Source: CAYMWF01 sp964394085 [NCBI: uncultured Gemmatimonadota bacterium] | GTDB taxonomy: Bacteria; GCA-2686955; CAYMWF01 | NCBI GenBank assembly: GCA_964394085.1 | Contig: CAYMWF010000110.1 | Span: 1-14,739 of the forward strand | Length of the DNA stretch: 14,739 nucleotides | Direction: 5' to 3' | Shown: positions 1 to 7,369 of the stretch, in pieces | Position numbering within the stretch: position 1 is the stretch's first letter | Layout: each line of letters opens with the position of its first letter | Translations under genes and position numbers: made by a program | The notes under the pieces: model-generated | Seen by the model: the letters and a program-made list of their open reading frames with translations, nothing else | Database searches by the model: none | What the model was told of the DNA's origin: nothing

Positions 1-933
1 TTTCTGCAATTCGAGAAGTGCCGGTTTTTCCACCTCGTCTCCCTGGAAAGTGATCCTGCCGGATCTTCCGGGAAGCACCCGATGCTCGATCCGGCAAAGA
101 GGGATTCTGTCGGGATTGATGCTCCCCGCGATACGTCCCAGGGGCATGATCCGGACTTCTTTCTTCTGAAGCTCATTTAAGAGAGACCTGAAATCTTCAA
201 GGAATTTGCCGCCTTCCAGTTCGGCATGCACCGTGTGAACATGAACCTGGTTGGTTTCGAAGTATGAGAGTATAAGCTCGTTATACTGTTTTGTAGTTGC
301 GCAGTTGACACCGAGACATTCATCCAGCGTCGGAAGGGTTACAGGCACCTGCAGGGTTTTCAATACTTTCGAATCAGTAACAGGGAAGAATGGCGACCAC
401 CCCCTGAGATCGGAGGCGTATAACAGGTTGTACTTCTCCTGGGCGTCAAGACTGTTTTCCGTAGCCATCCATCCGGGGGCCGCGCTGGCGTGAGGTTTCA
501 CTCCGGTGACCCGGTGGAACATACTGGTTGCTGCGTCCAGATCCACCGAAACATCTTCCGCCGTCATTTCCCCGATCCTGTTCTGCCAGGAGAAATGGTC
601 CCAGCCATGCAGTCCGATTTCAAATGATTTATCGAGAGCGGTGGTGATCGTATCGCCGAACCCCGATCCGATTTCTCTGCCCGGAAGGAGGATGCCGCTG
701 ACCAGGGTTCTGAAGCCGTAAATCTTCAATGGATTTATTCTGAAAGTTTTCGAAAGGAAATCCTTTCGGAAAACCCGCCTCATCGCATAGCCGGCGTGGT
801 CAGGGCCGAATGGAATAAAAAAGGTCGATCTGATTCCCATTGATTCGAAAAGTTCGAGCAGCCTGGGCATGCCTTTTTTGATGCCGACAGTGGTATCAAC
901 ATCCACTCGCAGACCCAGCACGCCGCTTCTCAT
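1..933 (-). CDS. arnD: ArnD-like 4-deoxy-4-formamido-arabinose-phosphoundecaprenol deformylase (3' end outside window)
   Basis: This polysaccharide-deacetylase-fold protein is the ArnD type, which removes the formyl group from undecaprenyl-phosphate-linked 4-formamido-arabinose at the inner membrane before the sugar is added to lipid A. The window shows 311 codons with no stop; E. coli ArnD has about 296 residues, so little is missing. Motifs that line up with ArnD: GLRVDVDT at residues 7-14 (metal-binding Asp), GPDHAG at 43-48, PGREIG at 84-89, GLHGWDH at 107-113 (metal-ligand histidines H109 and H113), AAPGW at 151-155, ASDLRG at 173-178, VPVTLPTLDE at 196-205 and VHTVHAELEG at 232-241. The start ATG at 933 directly follows the upstream gene's stop (TAAATG), with a GGGGAGA ribosome site 8 bases before it, so the two genes form one operon. 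No arnA, arnB, arnC or arnT is visible, so the physiological substrate is inferred from family similarity only. Confidence 0.8.
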   Translation of the reverse strand, partial: MRSGVLGLRVDVDTTVGIKKGMPRLLELFESMGIRSTFFIPFGPDHAGYAMRRVFRKDFLSKTFRINPLKIYGFRTLVSGILLPGREIGSGFGDTITTALDKSFEIGLHGWDHFSWQNRIGEMTAEDVSVDLDAATSMFHRVTGVKPHASAAPGWMATENSLDAQEKYNLLYASDLRGWSPFFPVTDSKVLKTLQVPVTLPTLDECLGVNCATTKQYNELILSYFETNQVHVHTVHAELEGGKFLEDFRSLLNELQKKEVRIMPLGRIAGSINPDRIPLCRIEHRVLPGRSGRITFQGDEVEKPALLELQK

Positions 934-2166
934 TTAGACTCTCCCCGCATTCATGGTTTGCGCCCCGCGGGCTTTGGTTTGTTCCAGAGCTTCAATGACC
1001 AGTTTCGAGGTATCGCGAAGCCTGGCCACCCAGGTTCGATTCTCGGCGCATTCTATCCGCTCGTTGCGGAGATGGTCGGGTTCTTCTTCCAGCAGTGATT
1101 CGATTGCAGTGAGATATTCAGCAGGAGTCGTGGCCAGTCGAAGAAGCGGTACGAATGATTCGAGAGCGGGGATAGGCGAAGATACGACGGGTGTTCCGGC
1201 TGCGAAATACTCGAAAGTTTTTGTTGGAAACGAGTATGAGGAAAACTCACTTACTTTGAAAGGAATCAGAGCTACATCGAAGATTTTCAGGTAGCCCGGC
1301 AGTTCGTCCGGAGTTTTTTTACCGTGAAAATGACAGTTCGGCAGATTTTTCAGCTTTTCGCATGACCTGTCCCACTCCGGTCCGACGAAAGAAAAAGACC
1401 AGGAGGGACGAGCCTCGGCAAGATTGAATAACAGTTCCATGTCGAGTCGGTTACCGTCCAGAACCCCTATATACCCGATAACGGGTTTCGAGAGCCCTTC
1501 GATGTCCCGCGCCGGCTGAGTGCGGGTATCGCGGGCCCTGGAGAATGTAGCCGTGTCCACACCGGAAGGGAAGAGATGCACGTCTTTCCTGATGGATGAG
1601 AAGCGTTCCACCAGGGCGGGTGCGGTTGCGAAGACCAGATCCGCGGCTTCCGCGAACGAGTATTCGATATCCTCCATGCGCTTCCTCTTGATTCTCGGGG
1701 CGAAGGTCGCGACTCTGTCGTTGCAGTCGAGGCATACCAGCCGTTCTCCGATCTCCGGTCTACCCTCGAAGAACGTTGGATTCCAGGACCATATAATGAA
1801 ATCTTTGAATCCGAGCTTCTTTACAGCCGAATTGACTGAGCGCCGCATCTGGGCGAGGTCGAGCTTATCGCTGAACCTGCTCAGGCCAAGATGCAGCAGC
1901 AAGGGTGGAGGTGTCCAGACCCACAGGTTTTCAGCGACTTTCCTGGGGCCGCCCCACCAGTTGCTCAGGCCGTTCTTGACATATCCGGCGAGGGACGGAT
2001 GGATCAGGATCGTGCTGACGGCTACGGGAGGATCAAGAAACAGAACCCGGTTGTTTTCGGAGAGAAGTTTAGCCATATGATGCATCATGAGCGGGACATG
2101 GTCCCATTCGATCCAGGAGGGACAGACAATATCGAAGCCGCTAAGCTTCTTATTTTTAACTGACAT
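934..2166 (-). CDS. GT4-like glycosyltransferase (family 1 superfamily)
   Basis: A 410-residue protein with the two-Rossmann-domain (GT-B) layout of retaining glycosyltransferases. The N-terminal acceptor domain starts with FDIVCPSWIEWDHVP (11-25). Donor-domain markers are FPSGVDTATF (199-208), a strand ending in VGPEW (261-265), and KTFEYFAAGTPVVSS (316-330), which resembles the nucleotide-sugar-binding E-rich segment of GT4 enzymes. It has no signal peptide or clear membrane helix, so it probably acts on the cytoplasmic side. The ATG at 2166 has GGGAGGAT upstream. It is the first gene of a two-gene minus-strand operon with the ArnD-like deformylase. The pairing suggests that it adds or modifies a sugar on a lipid carrier or surface glycan. 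The donor and acceptor cannot be told from the sequence. Confidence 0.8.
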   Translation of the reverse strand: MSVKNKKLSGFDIVCPSWIEWDHVPLMMHHMAKLLSENNRVLFLDPPVAVSTILIHPSLAGYVKNGLSNWWGGPRKVAENLWVWTPPPLLLHLGLSRFSDKLDLAQMRRSVNSAVKKLGFKDFIIWSWNPTFFEGRPEIGERLVCLDCNDRVATFAPRIKRKRMEDIEYSFAEAADLVFATAPALVERFSSIRKDVHLFPSGVDTATFSRARDTRTQPARDIEGLSKPVIGYIGVLDGNRLDMELLFNLAEARPSWSFSFVGPEWDRSCEKLKNLPNCHFHGKKTPDELPGYLKIFDVALIPFKVSEFSSYSFPTKTFEYFAAGTPVVSSPIPALESFVPLLRLATTPAEYLTAIESLLEEEPDHLRNERIECAENRTWVARLRDTSKLVIEALEQTKARGAQTMNAGRV

Positions 2167-2220
2167 AGGAGATCCTCCCTCTCGAATGCATATGATGCAT
2201 ACTGCGCAGCTCCATAAAAA

Positions 2221-2249
2221 AGTCTAGCGTAAAAACCGATTTTGTGCAA
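2221..2249 (-). promoter_or_regulatory. Sigma-70-type promoter for the glycosyltransferase-arnD operon
   Basis: On the minus strand, TTGCAC (2249-2244) and TAGACT (2226-2221) are separated by exactly 17 bases. Transcription would start near 2214, leaving a leader of roughly 50 bases before the ATG at 2166. The leader contains ATGCAT-ATG-ATGCAT (2185-2199), two copies of a palindromic hexamer, which could be a protein site. The call rests on motif match and position only. Confidence 0.6.
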
Positions 2250-2393
2250 GCCATCATCGCCGAAAACGAGAGGACGTTTTTGGAAAAGCCGGCGGTTTCC
2301 GACCCTGTAACGCCTGAAAAACTAGATTATTTTCAGTTGGATTACAGTGTTTGATTATTGTCTCAATTCAAAAAAAAAGTAGCGTGTTTTAAG

Positions 2394-2422
2394 TTGACAG
2401 GTGAAATAATCCTGAATACAAT
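2394..2422 (+). promoter_or_regulatory. Sigma-70-type promoter for spoVG
   Basis: TTGACA (2394-2399) and TACAAT (2417-2422) are separated by 17 bases, a near-consensus promoter. A run of nine A (about 2370-2378) lies upstream of the -35 and could act as an UP element. Start of transcription is expected near 2429, about 40 bases before the spoVG start codon. The 10-mer TTAATGGTCC at 2432-2441, around the predicted start site, recurs at the equivalent place in the Rrf2 gene promoter. Confidence 0.75.
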
Positions 2423-2431
2423 GCGCCTCCG

Positions 2432-2441
2432 TTAATGGTCC
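2432..2441 (+). promoter_or_regulatory. Candidate operator TTAATGGTCC downstream of spoVG -10
   Basis: This 10-mer begins 10 bases after the end of the spoVG -10 element. An identical 10-mer begins 11 bases after the -10 of the Rrf2-family gene (14131-14140). A repressor bound here would overlap the transcription start. In the spoVG copy the left half of the inverted repeat is not conserved, so a role as operator is speculative. Confidence 0.3.
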
Positions 2442-2468
2442 CTGGTAAGGTTCTTGAGGGAGTAACCC

Positions 2469-2753
2469 GTGATAGAAATTACTGATGTAAAAGTTTCTCT
2501 GAGGAACGATCCCAAGCTTAGAGCCTATGTAACGGTCACTTTCGCCCATTGCTTCGTCGTCAGGGGCATGAAGGTGATTCAGGGGAATAACGGGCTGTTC
2601 GTAGCAATGCCGAGCCGTAAAGCTCCGGACGGCAGGTACCATGATGTCGCCCACCCGATAAATTCCGAGATGAGGCGTTTACTCGAAGACAGCGTCCTCG
2701 AAGTTTACCAGGTGGAGCTCGAAAAAGGCGGAAAAGTGCTCCAGGAAGTGTGA
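2469..2753 (+). CDS. spoVG: SpoVG family RNA/DNA-binding regulator
   Basis: The 94 residues match SpoVG over their whole length. The most diagnostic part is GNNGLFVAMPSRKAPDGRYHD (about residues 39-59) followed by the HPIN motif; the C-terminal helix covers residues 66-84. SpoVG proteins are small site-specific nucleic-acid-binding regulators. They affect septation and sporulation in Bacillus and virulence genes in other Firmicutes, and they also occur in non-spore-forming phyla such as spirochaetes. The start is GTG at 2469, with GAGGGA (2456-2461) seven bases upstream. Transcription is from the near-consensus promoter at 2394-2422. It heads a run of plus-strand genes (prs, rplY, pth) in the order known from Bacillus, with glmU absent. 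Nothing in the window suggests sporulation, so the role here is probably general regulation. Confidence 0.93.
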   Translation: MIEITDVKVSLRNDPKLRAYVTVTFAHCFVVRGMKVIQGNNGLFVAMPSRKAPDGRYHDVAHPINSEMRRLLEDSVLEVYQVELEKGGKVLQEV

Positions 2754-2838
2754 GCGCTGTCGCTATATAAATTGCCTGGGACGGGAACCACGATCCATTA
2801 TCCCCTGCTTCAGTGAACGCAGGGTCCCGATCCTGAGT

Positions 2839-2878
2839 CGGATTCTGAGTACCGGGCATTTCAGTCCGGTTTTTTTTT
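2839..2878 (+). terminator. Terminator-like hairpin plus T9 tract just before prs
   Basis: CGGA(2839)-TT-CTGA(2848) pairs with TCAG(2861)-TCCG(2868), giving an 8-bp stem with a 2-base bulge, followed at once by nine T (2870-2878). A competing 5-bp hairpin, ACCGG (2851-2855) with CCGGT (2866-2870), uses the same 3' arm. The prs Shine-Dalgarno GGGG (2879-2882) directly follows the T tract and the prs ATG is at 2891. No promoter could fit between the terminator and prs, so prs must be transcribed by read-through. That pattern suits an attenuator. The upstream leader also holds GGGAC and GTCCC segments that could pair. It does not match the PRPP-binding ykkC class that I know. Confidence 0.5.
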
Positions 2879-2890
2879 GGGGTACATACG

Positions 2891-3817
2891 ATGATAATAT
2901 TCAGCGGTAGCTCCAATCCGGGCCAGGCTCAAAGCATATGCGAACACCTCGGTATTGCTTTGGGGTTGACCGAGATTAAAAAATTTTCCGACGGGGAGAT
3001 ATCTGTAAAAATCCTGGAAAATATCCGGGGCAGAGATGTTTTCATCATTCAATCCATCAACATGCCGCATACCAACCTGATGGAGCTGCTGATCATGATC
3101 GATGCCTGTAAAAGGGCGTCGGCAAGCAGAATCACGGCTGTTATCCCGTATTACTCGTACGCGCGGCAAGATAGAAAAGATAGACCCAGAGTTCCGATCA
3201 CGGCGAAACTGGTGGCCGATCTGATTTCTACCGCGGGAGCCTCCAGGGTGTTATGTCTTGATCTCCACGCCGATCAGATCCAGGGTTTTTTCGACATCCC
3301 GGTGGATCATCTCTACGGCAGCATCGTCCTGACGGAGTATTTCCGTGATAAACGGCTGGACAACCTCACGGTCGTCGCACCGGACCCGGGCTCCATAAAA
3401 ATGGTGCGGGGGTTTGCGAAGAAGATGAAGGCGAACCTGGCGATAATCGACAAGCGGCGCCCGAAACCGAATGTATCCGAAGCGCTGCTCGTTATCGGAG
3501 AGGTGGAAAACAGGAATATTTTAATAATAGATGACATGGTTGATACCGCCGGCACACTGTGCAATGCCGCATCGGTCTTGAAGGAAAACGGCGCACTGTC
3601 GGTGTACGCCGGGGCCACTCACGCGGTTCTGTCCGGAGATGCCATAAGCCGTATCGAAAATTCGCCCATCGAAGAGTTGGTCGTAACAGATTCGATATCG
3701 AAGAATGATAGTGACAAGTCGGAAAAGATAATTGTGCTCCCGGTAGCGTCGCTTCTTTCTGAAGCGATACGACGAATACACAACGAAGAGTCGGTCAGCT
3801 CCTTGTTCGAGTTCTAG
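2891..3817 (+). CDS. prs: Ribose-phosphate pyrophosphokinase (PRPP synthetase)
   Basis: The enzyme makes PRPP from ribose 5-phosphate and ATP in the cytoplasm, supplying nucleotide, histidine, tryptophan and NAD synthesis. The length of 308 residues is normal for the class I enzyme. Visible motifs: FSDGE (32-36), the ATP-contacting YARQDRK (90-96), LDLHADQIQGFF (123-134, metal-binding His/Asp region), the catalytic flexible loop KRRPKPN (188-194) and the PRPP-binding loop DDMVDTAGT (214-222). The segment after SPD in most homologues reads GG-R-AR; here it is APDPGSIKMVRGFAKK (163-178), a variant that keeps the Asp and one Arg. The start ATG has only a weak GGGG ribosome site next to the T tract of a terminator-like hairpin, suggesting regulated expression. 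It is followed 24 bases later by rplY, as in Bacillus prs-ctc. Confidence 0.95.
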   Translation: MIIFSGSSNPGQAQSICEHLGIALGLTEIKKFSDGEISVKILENIRGRDVFIIQSINMPHTNLMELLIMIDACKRASASRITAVIPYYSYARQDRKDRPRVPITAKLVADLISTAGASRVLCLDLHADQIQGFFDIPVDHLYGSIVLTEYFRDKRLDNLTVVAPDPGSIKMVRGFAKKMKANLAIIDKRRPKPNVSEALLVIGEVENRNILIIDDMVDTAGTLCNAASVLKENGALSVYAGATHAVLSGDAISRIENSPIEELVVTDSISKNDSDKSEKIIVLPVASLLSEAIRRIHNEESVSSLFEF

Positions 3818-3841
3818 GGTGCGGAAGAGGAGAAGCTCAAT

Positions 3842-4492
3842 ATGGATAAAGTGAAGCTTGAAGTGCTGCCCAGGGATGCCACGGGCAAACAGAAAGTGAA
3901 AGCGCTGAGGAAAGAAGGTTTCATTCCTGCCTCTCTTTACGGTAAAAATATCGACGGCATGCTGCTTTCGATATCCTCCAAGACGGTGAAGCAGCTATTA
4001 AGAACCACTTCGATGCGAAACACCATCTTCGAGTTGAAGATCAAAGGCAAAAGAAACAAGCAGGCTGCGATTGTCTATGACATGCAGATGCATCCGGTCA
4101 CACGCGAGATCGTTCATATAGACTTGTACGGAATCTCGATGAAAGAGAAAGTGACTGTATCAGTGCCGGTCCGGGTTTGCGGAACCGCCAAGGGCATCGA
4201 GATGGGCGGTGTTCTGGTCCAGAGGATGCGCACGATCGAAGTCGAATGTCTGCCGGCCGACATCCCCTCGGAGCTCACGATCGATGTAACTGAAATGGAA
4301 ATCGGGGATGTTCGTCATGTCTCCGATCTCGAAGCGGTTAATTTCGAATTCCTGGTCGAACCGGAACGTACGGTTGTAACGCTTCAGCCGCCGAAGGTGG
4401 TGACCGTAGCTGAAGAAGAGGAAGAAGAAGTAGTAGAGGGTGAAGAGGAAGACGCCGAAGAAGCTGCAGAAGACTCTGAAGTTGACGGCTGA
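3842..4492 (+). CDS. rplY: 50S ribosomal protein L25 / general stress protein Ctc, with acidic tail
   Basis: This is a 216-residue two-domain L25 of the Ctc/TL5 type, which binds 5S rRNA in the large subunit. The N-terminal domain (about 1-95) includes the family hallmarks RDATGKQKVKALRKEGFIPA (11-30) and YGKN (33-36); HIDLYG follows at 92-97. The TL5-type beta domain spans about 100-185. Residues 191-214 are almost entirely Glu, Asp, Ala and Val, an acidic disordered tail common in long L25 proteins but pronounced here. The GAGGAG ribosome site lies about 9-14 bases before the ATG. The next gene, pth, starts 6 bases after the rplY stop, so the two are translationally linked, as in many bacteria where the ribosomal protein and the peptidyl-tRNA recycling enzyme are neighbours. 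Confidence 0.95.
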   Translation: MDKVKLEVLPRDATGKQKVKALRKEGFIPASLYGKNIDGMLLSISSKTVKQLLRTTSMRNTIFELKIKGKRNKQAAIVYDMQMHPVTREIVHIDLYGISMKEKVTVSVPVRVCGTAKGIEMGGVLVQRMRTIEVECLPADIPSELTIDVTEMEIGDVRHVSDLEAVNFEFLVEPERTVVTLQPPKVVTVAEEEEEEVVEGEEEDAEEAAEDSEVDG

Positions 4493-4497
4493 TCCGG

Positions 4498-5127
4498 ATG
4501 ACTCTCACGAACAAAGGTTCCGTCCCGATTTTCCGAAGGATTTTCGTGGCGGGCCTGGGAAACCCGGGGCGAAAATATTCGAGAACGAGGCACAACTGCG
4601 GTTTCAGGGTGGTGGACGGTCTGATTACGGCCCTTGGTGCGACCGGGCGAAAGAAAGTCCGCGGAAACAGATGGCGCACCTGGGATGCATATCGGGGCGA
4701 TCAGTATTTCTGGTTGCTGAAACCGATGACCTATATGAACCGGAGCGGGGGGGCGGTAGCGGGGTTCCTGGATACGCTCTCAGGTGAGGAACCTGATTTA
4801 CACCTCGTTGTTTCCGACGATATCAACCTTCCTGTCGGAAGGCTCAGATTGAGAGAAAAGGGAAGCAGCGGAGGACACCGGGGGCTTGATTCTCTTATTC
4901 AACATCTGGGCGGAGAAAGATTCGGCCGGCTGCGAATCGGTGTCGGTTCTCCACCTCCCGGCGAAGATAGCTCGGAATATGTTCTGGAGCCGGTTGCCTC
5001 GTTCGAAGCCGAGAGTTTGAGTCAGGCGGAAGACAGAGCCGTGGAAGCCGTCCTCTACCTGGCGGATTGCGGGTGGGAGGCGGCGATGTCCCGGTTCAAC
5101 AGCAAACCGGGGGTAGAAGGTGATTAA
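4498..5127 (+). CDS. pth: Peptidyl-tRNA hydrolase
   Basis: Pth cleaves the ester bond of prematurely released peptidyl-tRNAs so that the tRNA can be reused. The 209-residue protein shows AGLGNPG (18-24, substrate-binding N22), TRHNCGF (30-36, catalytic base H32), PMTYMNRSGG (76-85, N81), VSDDINLPVGRLRLR (105-119, with the Asp that assists the His) and GGHRGL (125-130). Most well-known Pth proteins have GGHNGL at the last site, so the Asn of E. coli position 114 is Arg here. The N-terminus is about 12 residues longer than usual, and the chosen ATG has no strong ribosome site, so the true start may be further in. No ATG, GTG or TTG lies closer that would keep the first beta strand. It probably depends on coupling to rplY six bases upstream. 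Confidence 0.93.
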   Translation: MTLTNKGSVPIFRRIFVAGLGNPGRKYSRTRHNCGFRVVDGLITALGATGRKKVRGNRWRTWDAYRGDQYFWLLKPMTYMNRSGGAVAGFLDTLSGEEPDLHLVVSDDINLPVGRLRLREKGSSGGHRGLDSLIQHLGGERFGRLRIGVGSPPPGEDSSEYVLEPVASFEAESLSQAEDRAVEAVLYLADCGWEAAMSRFNSKPGVEGD

Positions 5128-5318
5128 CTCCTCTCCGAATCAGGGAGGGGGATAAGCAGTATTTATATGCGCTCTCGAACTTCGATTCGAGAAATGAGCG
5201 CAGAGTGTAAATTTACTCTTCGATTCCGGAACCCGTCTTTCCATACGGATCCCGAAGACAACCCGTTGGAACCATCGGGTCGATGATCGAAGGGGCAAGG
5301 AGAAAGTAAGGAGACGAT
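5128..5318 (+). promoter_or_regulatory. Hairpin-rich leader region upstream of hppA
   Basis: This gap of 191 bases contains several good inverted repeats. The hairpin at 5169-5201 has outer GCGCTC/GAGCGC or GCGC arms and an inner TCTCGAA/TTCGAGA stem. There is a perfect palindrome GTAAATTTAC (5207-5216) inside the wider AGAGT...ACTCT repeat (5202-5219). A further hairpin, ACCCG...CGGGT, spans 5261-5280. No convincing -35/-10 pair was found and no T-rich terminator follows pth. It could be a processed leader, a protein-binding region or an uncharacterised cis-regulatory RNA. The 39-codon ORF at 5167-5286 has no ribosome site. Confidence 0.35.
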
Positions 5319-7328
5319 ATGAATGAATTGATCAGTTATGCGCCCATCCTGGGTGCATTCGGACTCCTCATTGCATTCTTCATCTATCTATACAACCTCA
5401 AGCAGGATGCAGGAAGTGACAAGATGAAGGAACTCGCGAAAGCGATCCAGGACGGGTCCATGGTGTTTCTCAAGAGAGAATACTCCATATTGCTCATTTT
5501 CCTGGTAATAGTTTTCGCTCTGCTTTACTGGAAGATCAATCCCCAGACGGCGCTGGCGTACGCAGCCGGTGCATTCTGTTCGATGTTCGCCGGATTTTTC
5601 GGTATGAAAGCAGCCACGACGGCTAATGTAAGAACATCGCAGGCGGCTTTCACTTCGGGGCAGGCGAAAGCATTGAGCATTTCGTTCTTCGGCGGAGCGG
5701 TGATGGGGATCTCTGTAGCATCCCTCGGTCTTATCGGAGTAGGTGTTCTGTTCATTCTGTTCGGTAAGGATTTCAGTACCGCAAGCTATATCAGCGGGTT
5801 CGCAATGGGTGCTTCATCCATCGCGCTTTTCGCTCGTGTAGGCGGTGGTATTTACACCAAAACCGCCGATGTCGGCGCCGACCTGGTAGGAAAGGTCGAG
5901 GCCGGAATTCCGGAAGACGACCCCAGAAACCCGGGTGTAATCGCCGACAACGTCGGCGACAACGTAGGCGATACCGCGGGCATGGGTGCCGATATATTCG
6001 AATCGTACGTCGGTTCCGTCATAGCAACCATAGCCATCGGCGCCACGGCAACGATGTTTTTAGGGAATCAGCTCTCCGATCTCACGAGGCATGGGCTCAT
6101 GGCCCTTCCTCTGCTTCTGGTGATGGCCGGTTTTGTATGTTCCCTCCTCGGAGTTGTTTCGATCAAGATACTCGAGAAACTCAGCCCGGCCGCGGCACTT
6201 CGCTATTCAACATTTATCGCGGCGGGTCTTTTCATCGTATGTGCATACCTGTTCACCCGCGGTGAGAACCTCATCGGTATCGGAAACGGTATTTTCATTG
6301 CCGTCATTTCGGGAACTCTGGCCGGAGTGCTAATCGGTCTGGTCACTGAATATTACACATCGATGGGGCCGATCAAGAAAGTCGCCGACTCCTCCCAGAC
6401 AGGTCCGGCGACCAACATCATTACGGGTCTGGCCATCGGAATGGAATCGACGGCGCTGCCCGTTCTGATCATCTGCATTGCGACATTCATCGCCAGCAAG
6501 TTCGCCGGGTTATATGGAATCGGGATTTCCGCGGTCGGCATGCTTGCCACAGTGGGCGTCACCATGTCGGTCGACGCGTATGGTCCCATCGCCGATAACG
6601 CAGGCGGCATCACCGAGATGGCGGGTCTGGGTCCGGAGGTCAGAAAGATAACCGACGGCCTGGATGCTCTCGGCAATACCACCGCCGCCCTCGGAAAAGG
6701 GTTCGCCATAGGCTCCGCAGCCCTCACGGCGCTCGCACTTTTCAGCGCATACACCCAGGCTGTCAATCTTGAGGTTATCGACCTGATGAAACCTACCGTG
6801 GTCATCGGGTTGCTGATCGGGGGAATCATACCGTTCCTCGTTGCATCGATGACCATGACTTCGGTGGGCAAGGCCGCATTCAAGATGGTTGAGGAGATCA
6901 GGCGCCAGTTCCGCGAAATACCAGGGATAATGGAAGGAACCGGAAAACCCGATTCCGCCCGGTGCGTCGATATCTCGACCCGCGCCGCTCTCAAAGAGAT
7001 GATACTCCCCGGCCTGCTGGCAGTGCTGGCACCGGTCGTCATCGGAACCGCTCTCGGCAAGGAAGCGCTCGGCGGGATGCTGGCCGGCGCAACGGTGACG
7101 GGAGTCCTGATGGCCCTGTTCATGGCGAACGGCGGAGCCGCCTGGGATAACGGTAAAAAGTATATCGAATCGGGGCACTTCGGAGGAAAAGGTTCGGACG
7201 CCCATAAAGCCGCTGTCGTTGGCGACACGGTCGGTGATCCGTTCAAAGATACCTCGGGCCCATCAATGAATATTCTCATCAAGTTAATGTCTGTAGTATC
7301 GCTGGTGCTCGCTCCCCTGTTCATCTAA
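5319..7328 (+). CDS. hppA: K+-dependent, probably Na+-pumping membrane pyrophosphatase
   Basis: The enzyme hydrolyses pyrophosphate and uses the energy to pump Na+ and/or H+ out of the cytoplasm. It has 669 residues and about 16 hydrophobic helices, normal for bacterial HppA. The substrate-binding signature [11 protein letters not shown] is at 184-194, followed by EDDPRNPG (199-206) and [12 protein letters not shown] (210-221). The helix after it reads GADIFESY, with Asp225 and Glu228 three residues apart. That is the position of the gate glutamate in the Na+-pumping Thermotoga enzyme; plant H+ pumps have it one helical turn later. [10 protein letters not shown] (452-461) has Ala456 and Gly459 where K+-independent enzymes carry Lys, so it belongs to the K+-dependent class. 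The ribosome site TAAGGAG (5307-5313) is five bases from the ATG. Its stop lies 41 bases before rpsF with no terminator between, so the ribosomal genes may be cotranscribed. Confidence 0.95.
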   Translation: MNELISYAPILGAFGLLIAFFIYLYNLKQDAGSDKMKELAKAIQDGSMVFLKREYSILLIFLVIVFALLYWKINPQTALAYAAGAFCSMFAGFFGMKAATTANVRTSQAAFTSGQAKALSISFFGGAVMGISVASLGLIGVGVLFILFGKDFSTASYISGFAMGASSIALFARVGGGIYTKTADVGADLVGKVEAGIPEDDPRNPGVIADNVGDNVGDTAGMGADIFESYVGSVIATIAIGATATMFLGNQLSDLTRHGLMALPLLLVMAGFVCSLLGVVSIKILEKLSPAAALRYSTFIAAGLFIVCAYLFTRGENLIGIGNGIFIAVISGTLAGVLIGLVTEYYTSMGPIKKVADSSQTGPATNIITGLAIGMESTALPVLIICIATFIASKFAGLYGIGISAVGMLATVGVTMSVDAYGPIADNAGGITEMAGLGPEVRKITDGLDALGNTTAALGKGFAIGSAALTALALFSAYTQAVNLEVIDLMKPTVVIGLLIGGIIPFLVASMTMTSVGKAAFKMVEEIRRQFREIPGIMEGTGKPDSARCVDISTRAALKEMILPGLLAVLAPVVIGTALGKEALGGMLAGATVTGVLMALFMANGGAAWDNGKKYIESGHFGGKGSDAHKAAVVGDTVGDPFKDTSGPSMNILIKLMSVVSLVLAPLFI

Positions 7329-7369
7329 GGGGAGTATGAGTTCAAAGCCACCGTGAAGGAGGTGCAGTC

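Noticed and set aside
251-721. Two plus-strand ORFs opposite the ArnD-like gene
   Set aside because: The minus strand carries a clear ArnD homologue through the whole region.
2754-2880. tRNA or known riboswitch in the spoVG-prs gap
   Set aside because: There is no T-loop or cloverleaf, and no match to the ykkC-type PRPP riboswitch features that I can recall.
5167-5286. 39-codon ORF in the hppA leader
   Set aside because: It has no ribosome site, and the region is better described by its inverted repeats.
6353-7324. A 323-codon minus-strand ORF opposite hppA
   Set aside because: It mirrors the hppA codons, its composition is low-complexity Ser/Pro/Ala, and it has no family resemblance. It is a shadow of a highly conserved gene.
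7336-7356. Six-codon ORF (ATG to TGA) between hppA and rpsF
   Set aside because: It has a GGGGAG upstream and its stop overlaps the rpsF ribosome site, so it could be a coupling leader, but it is too short to support.
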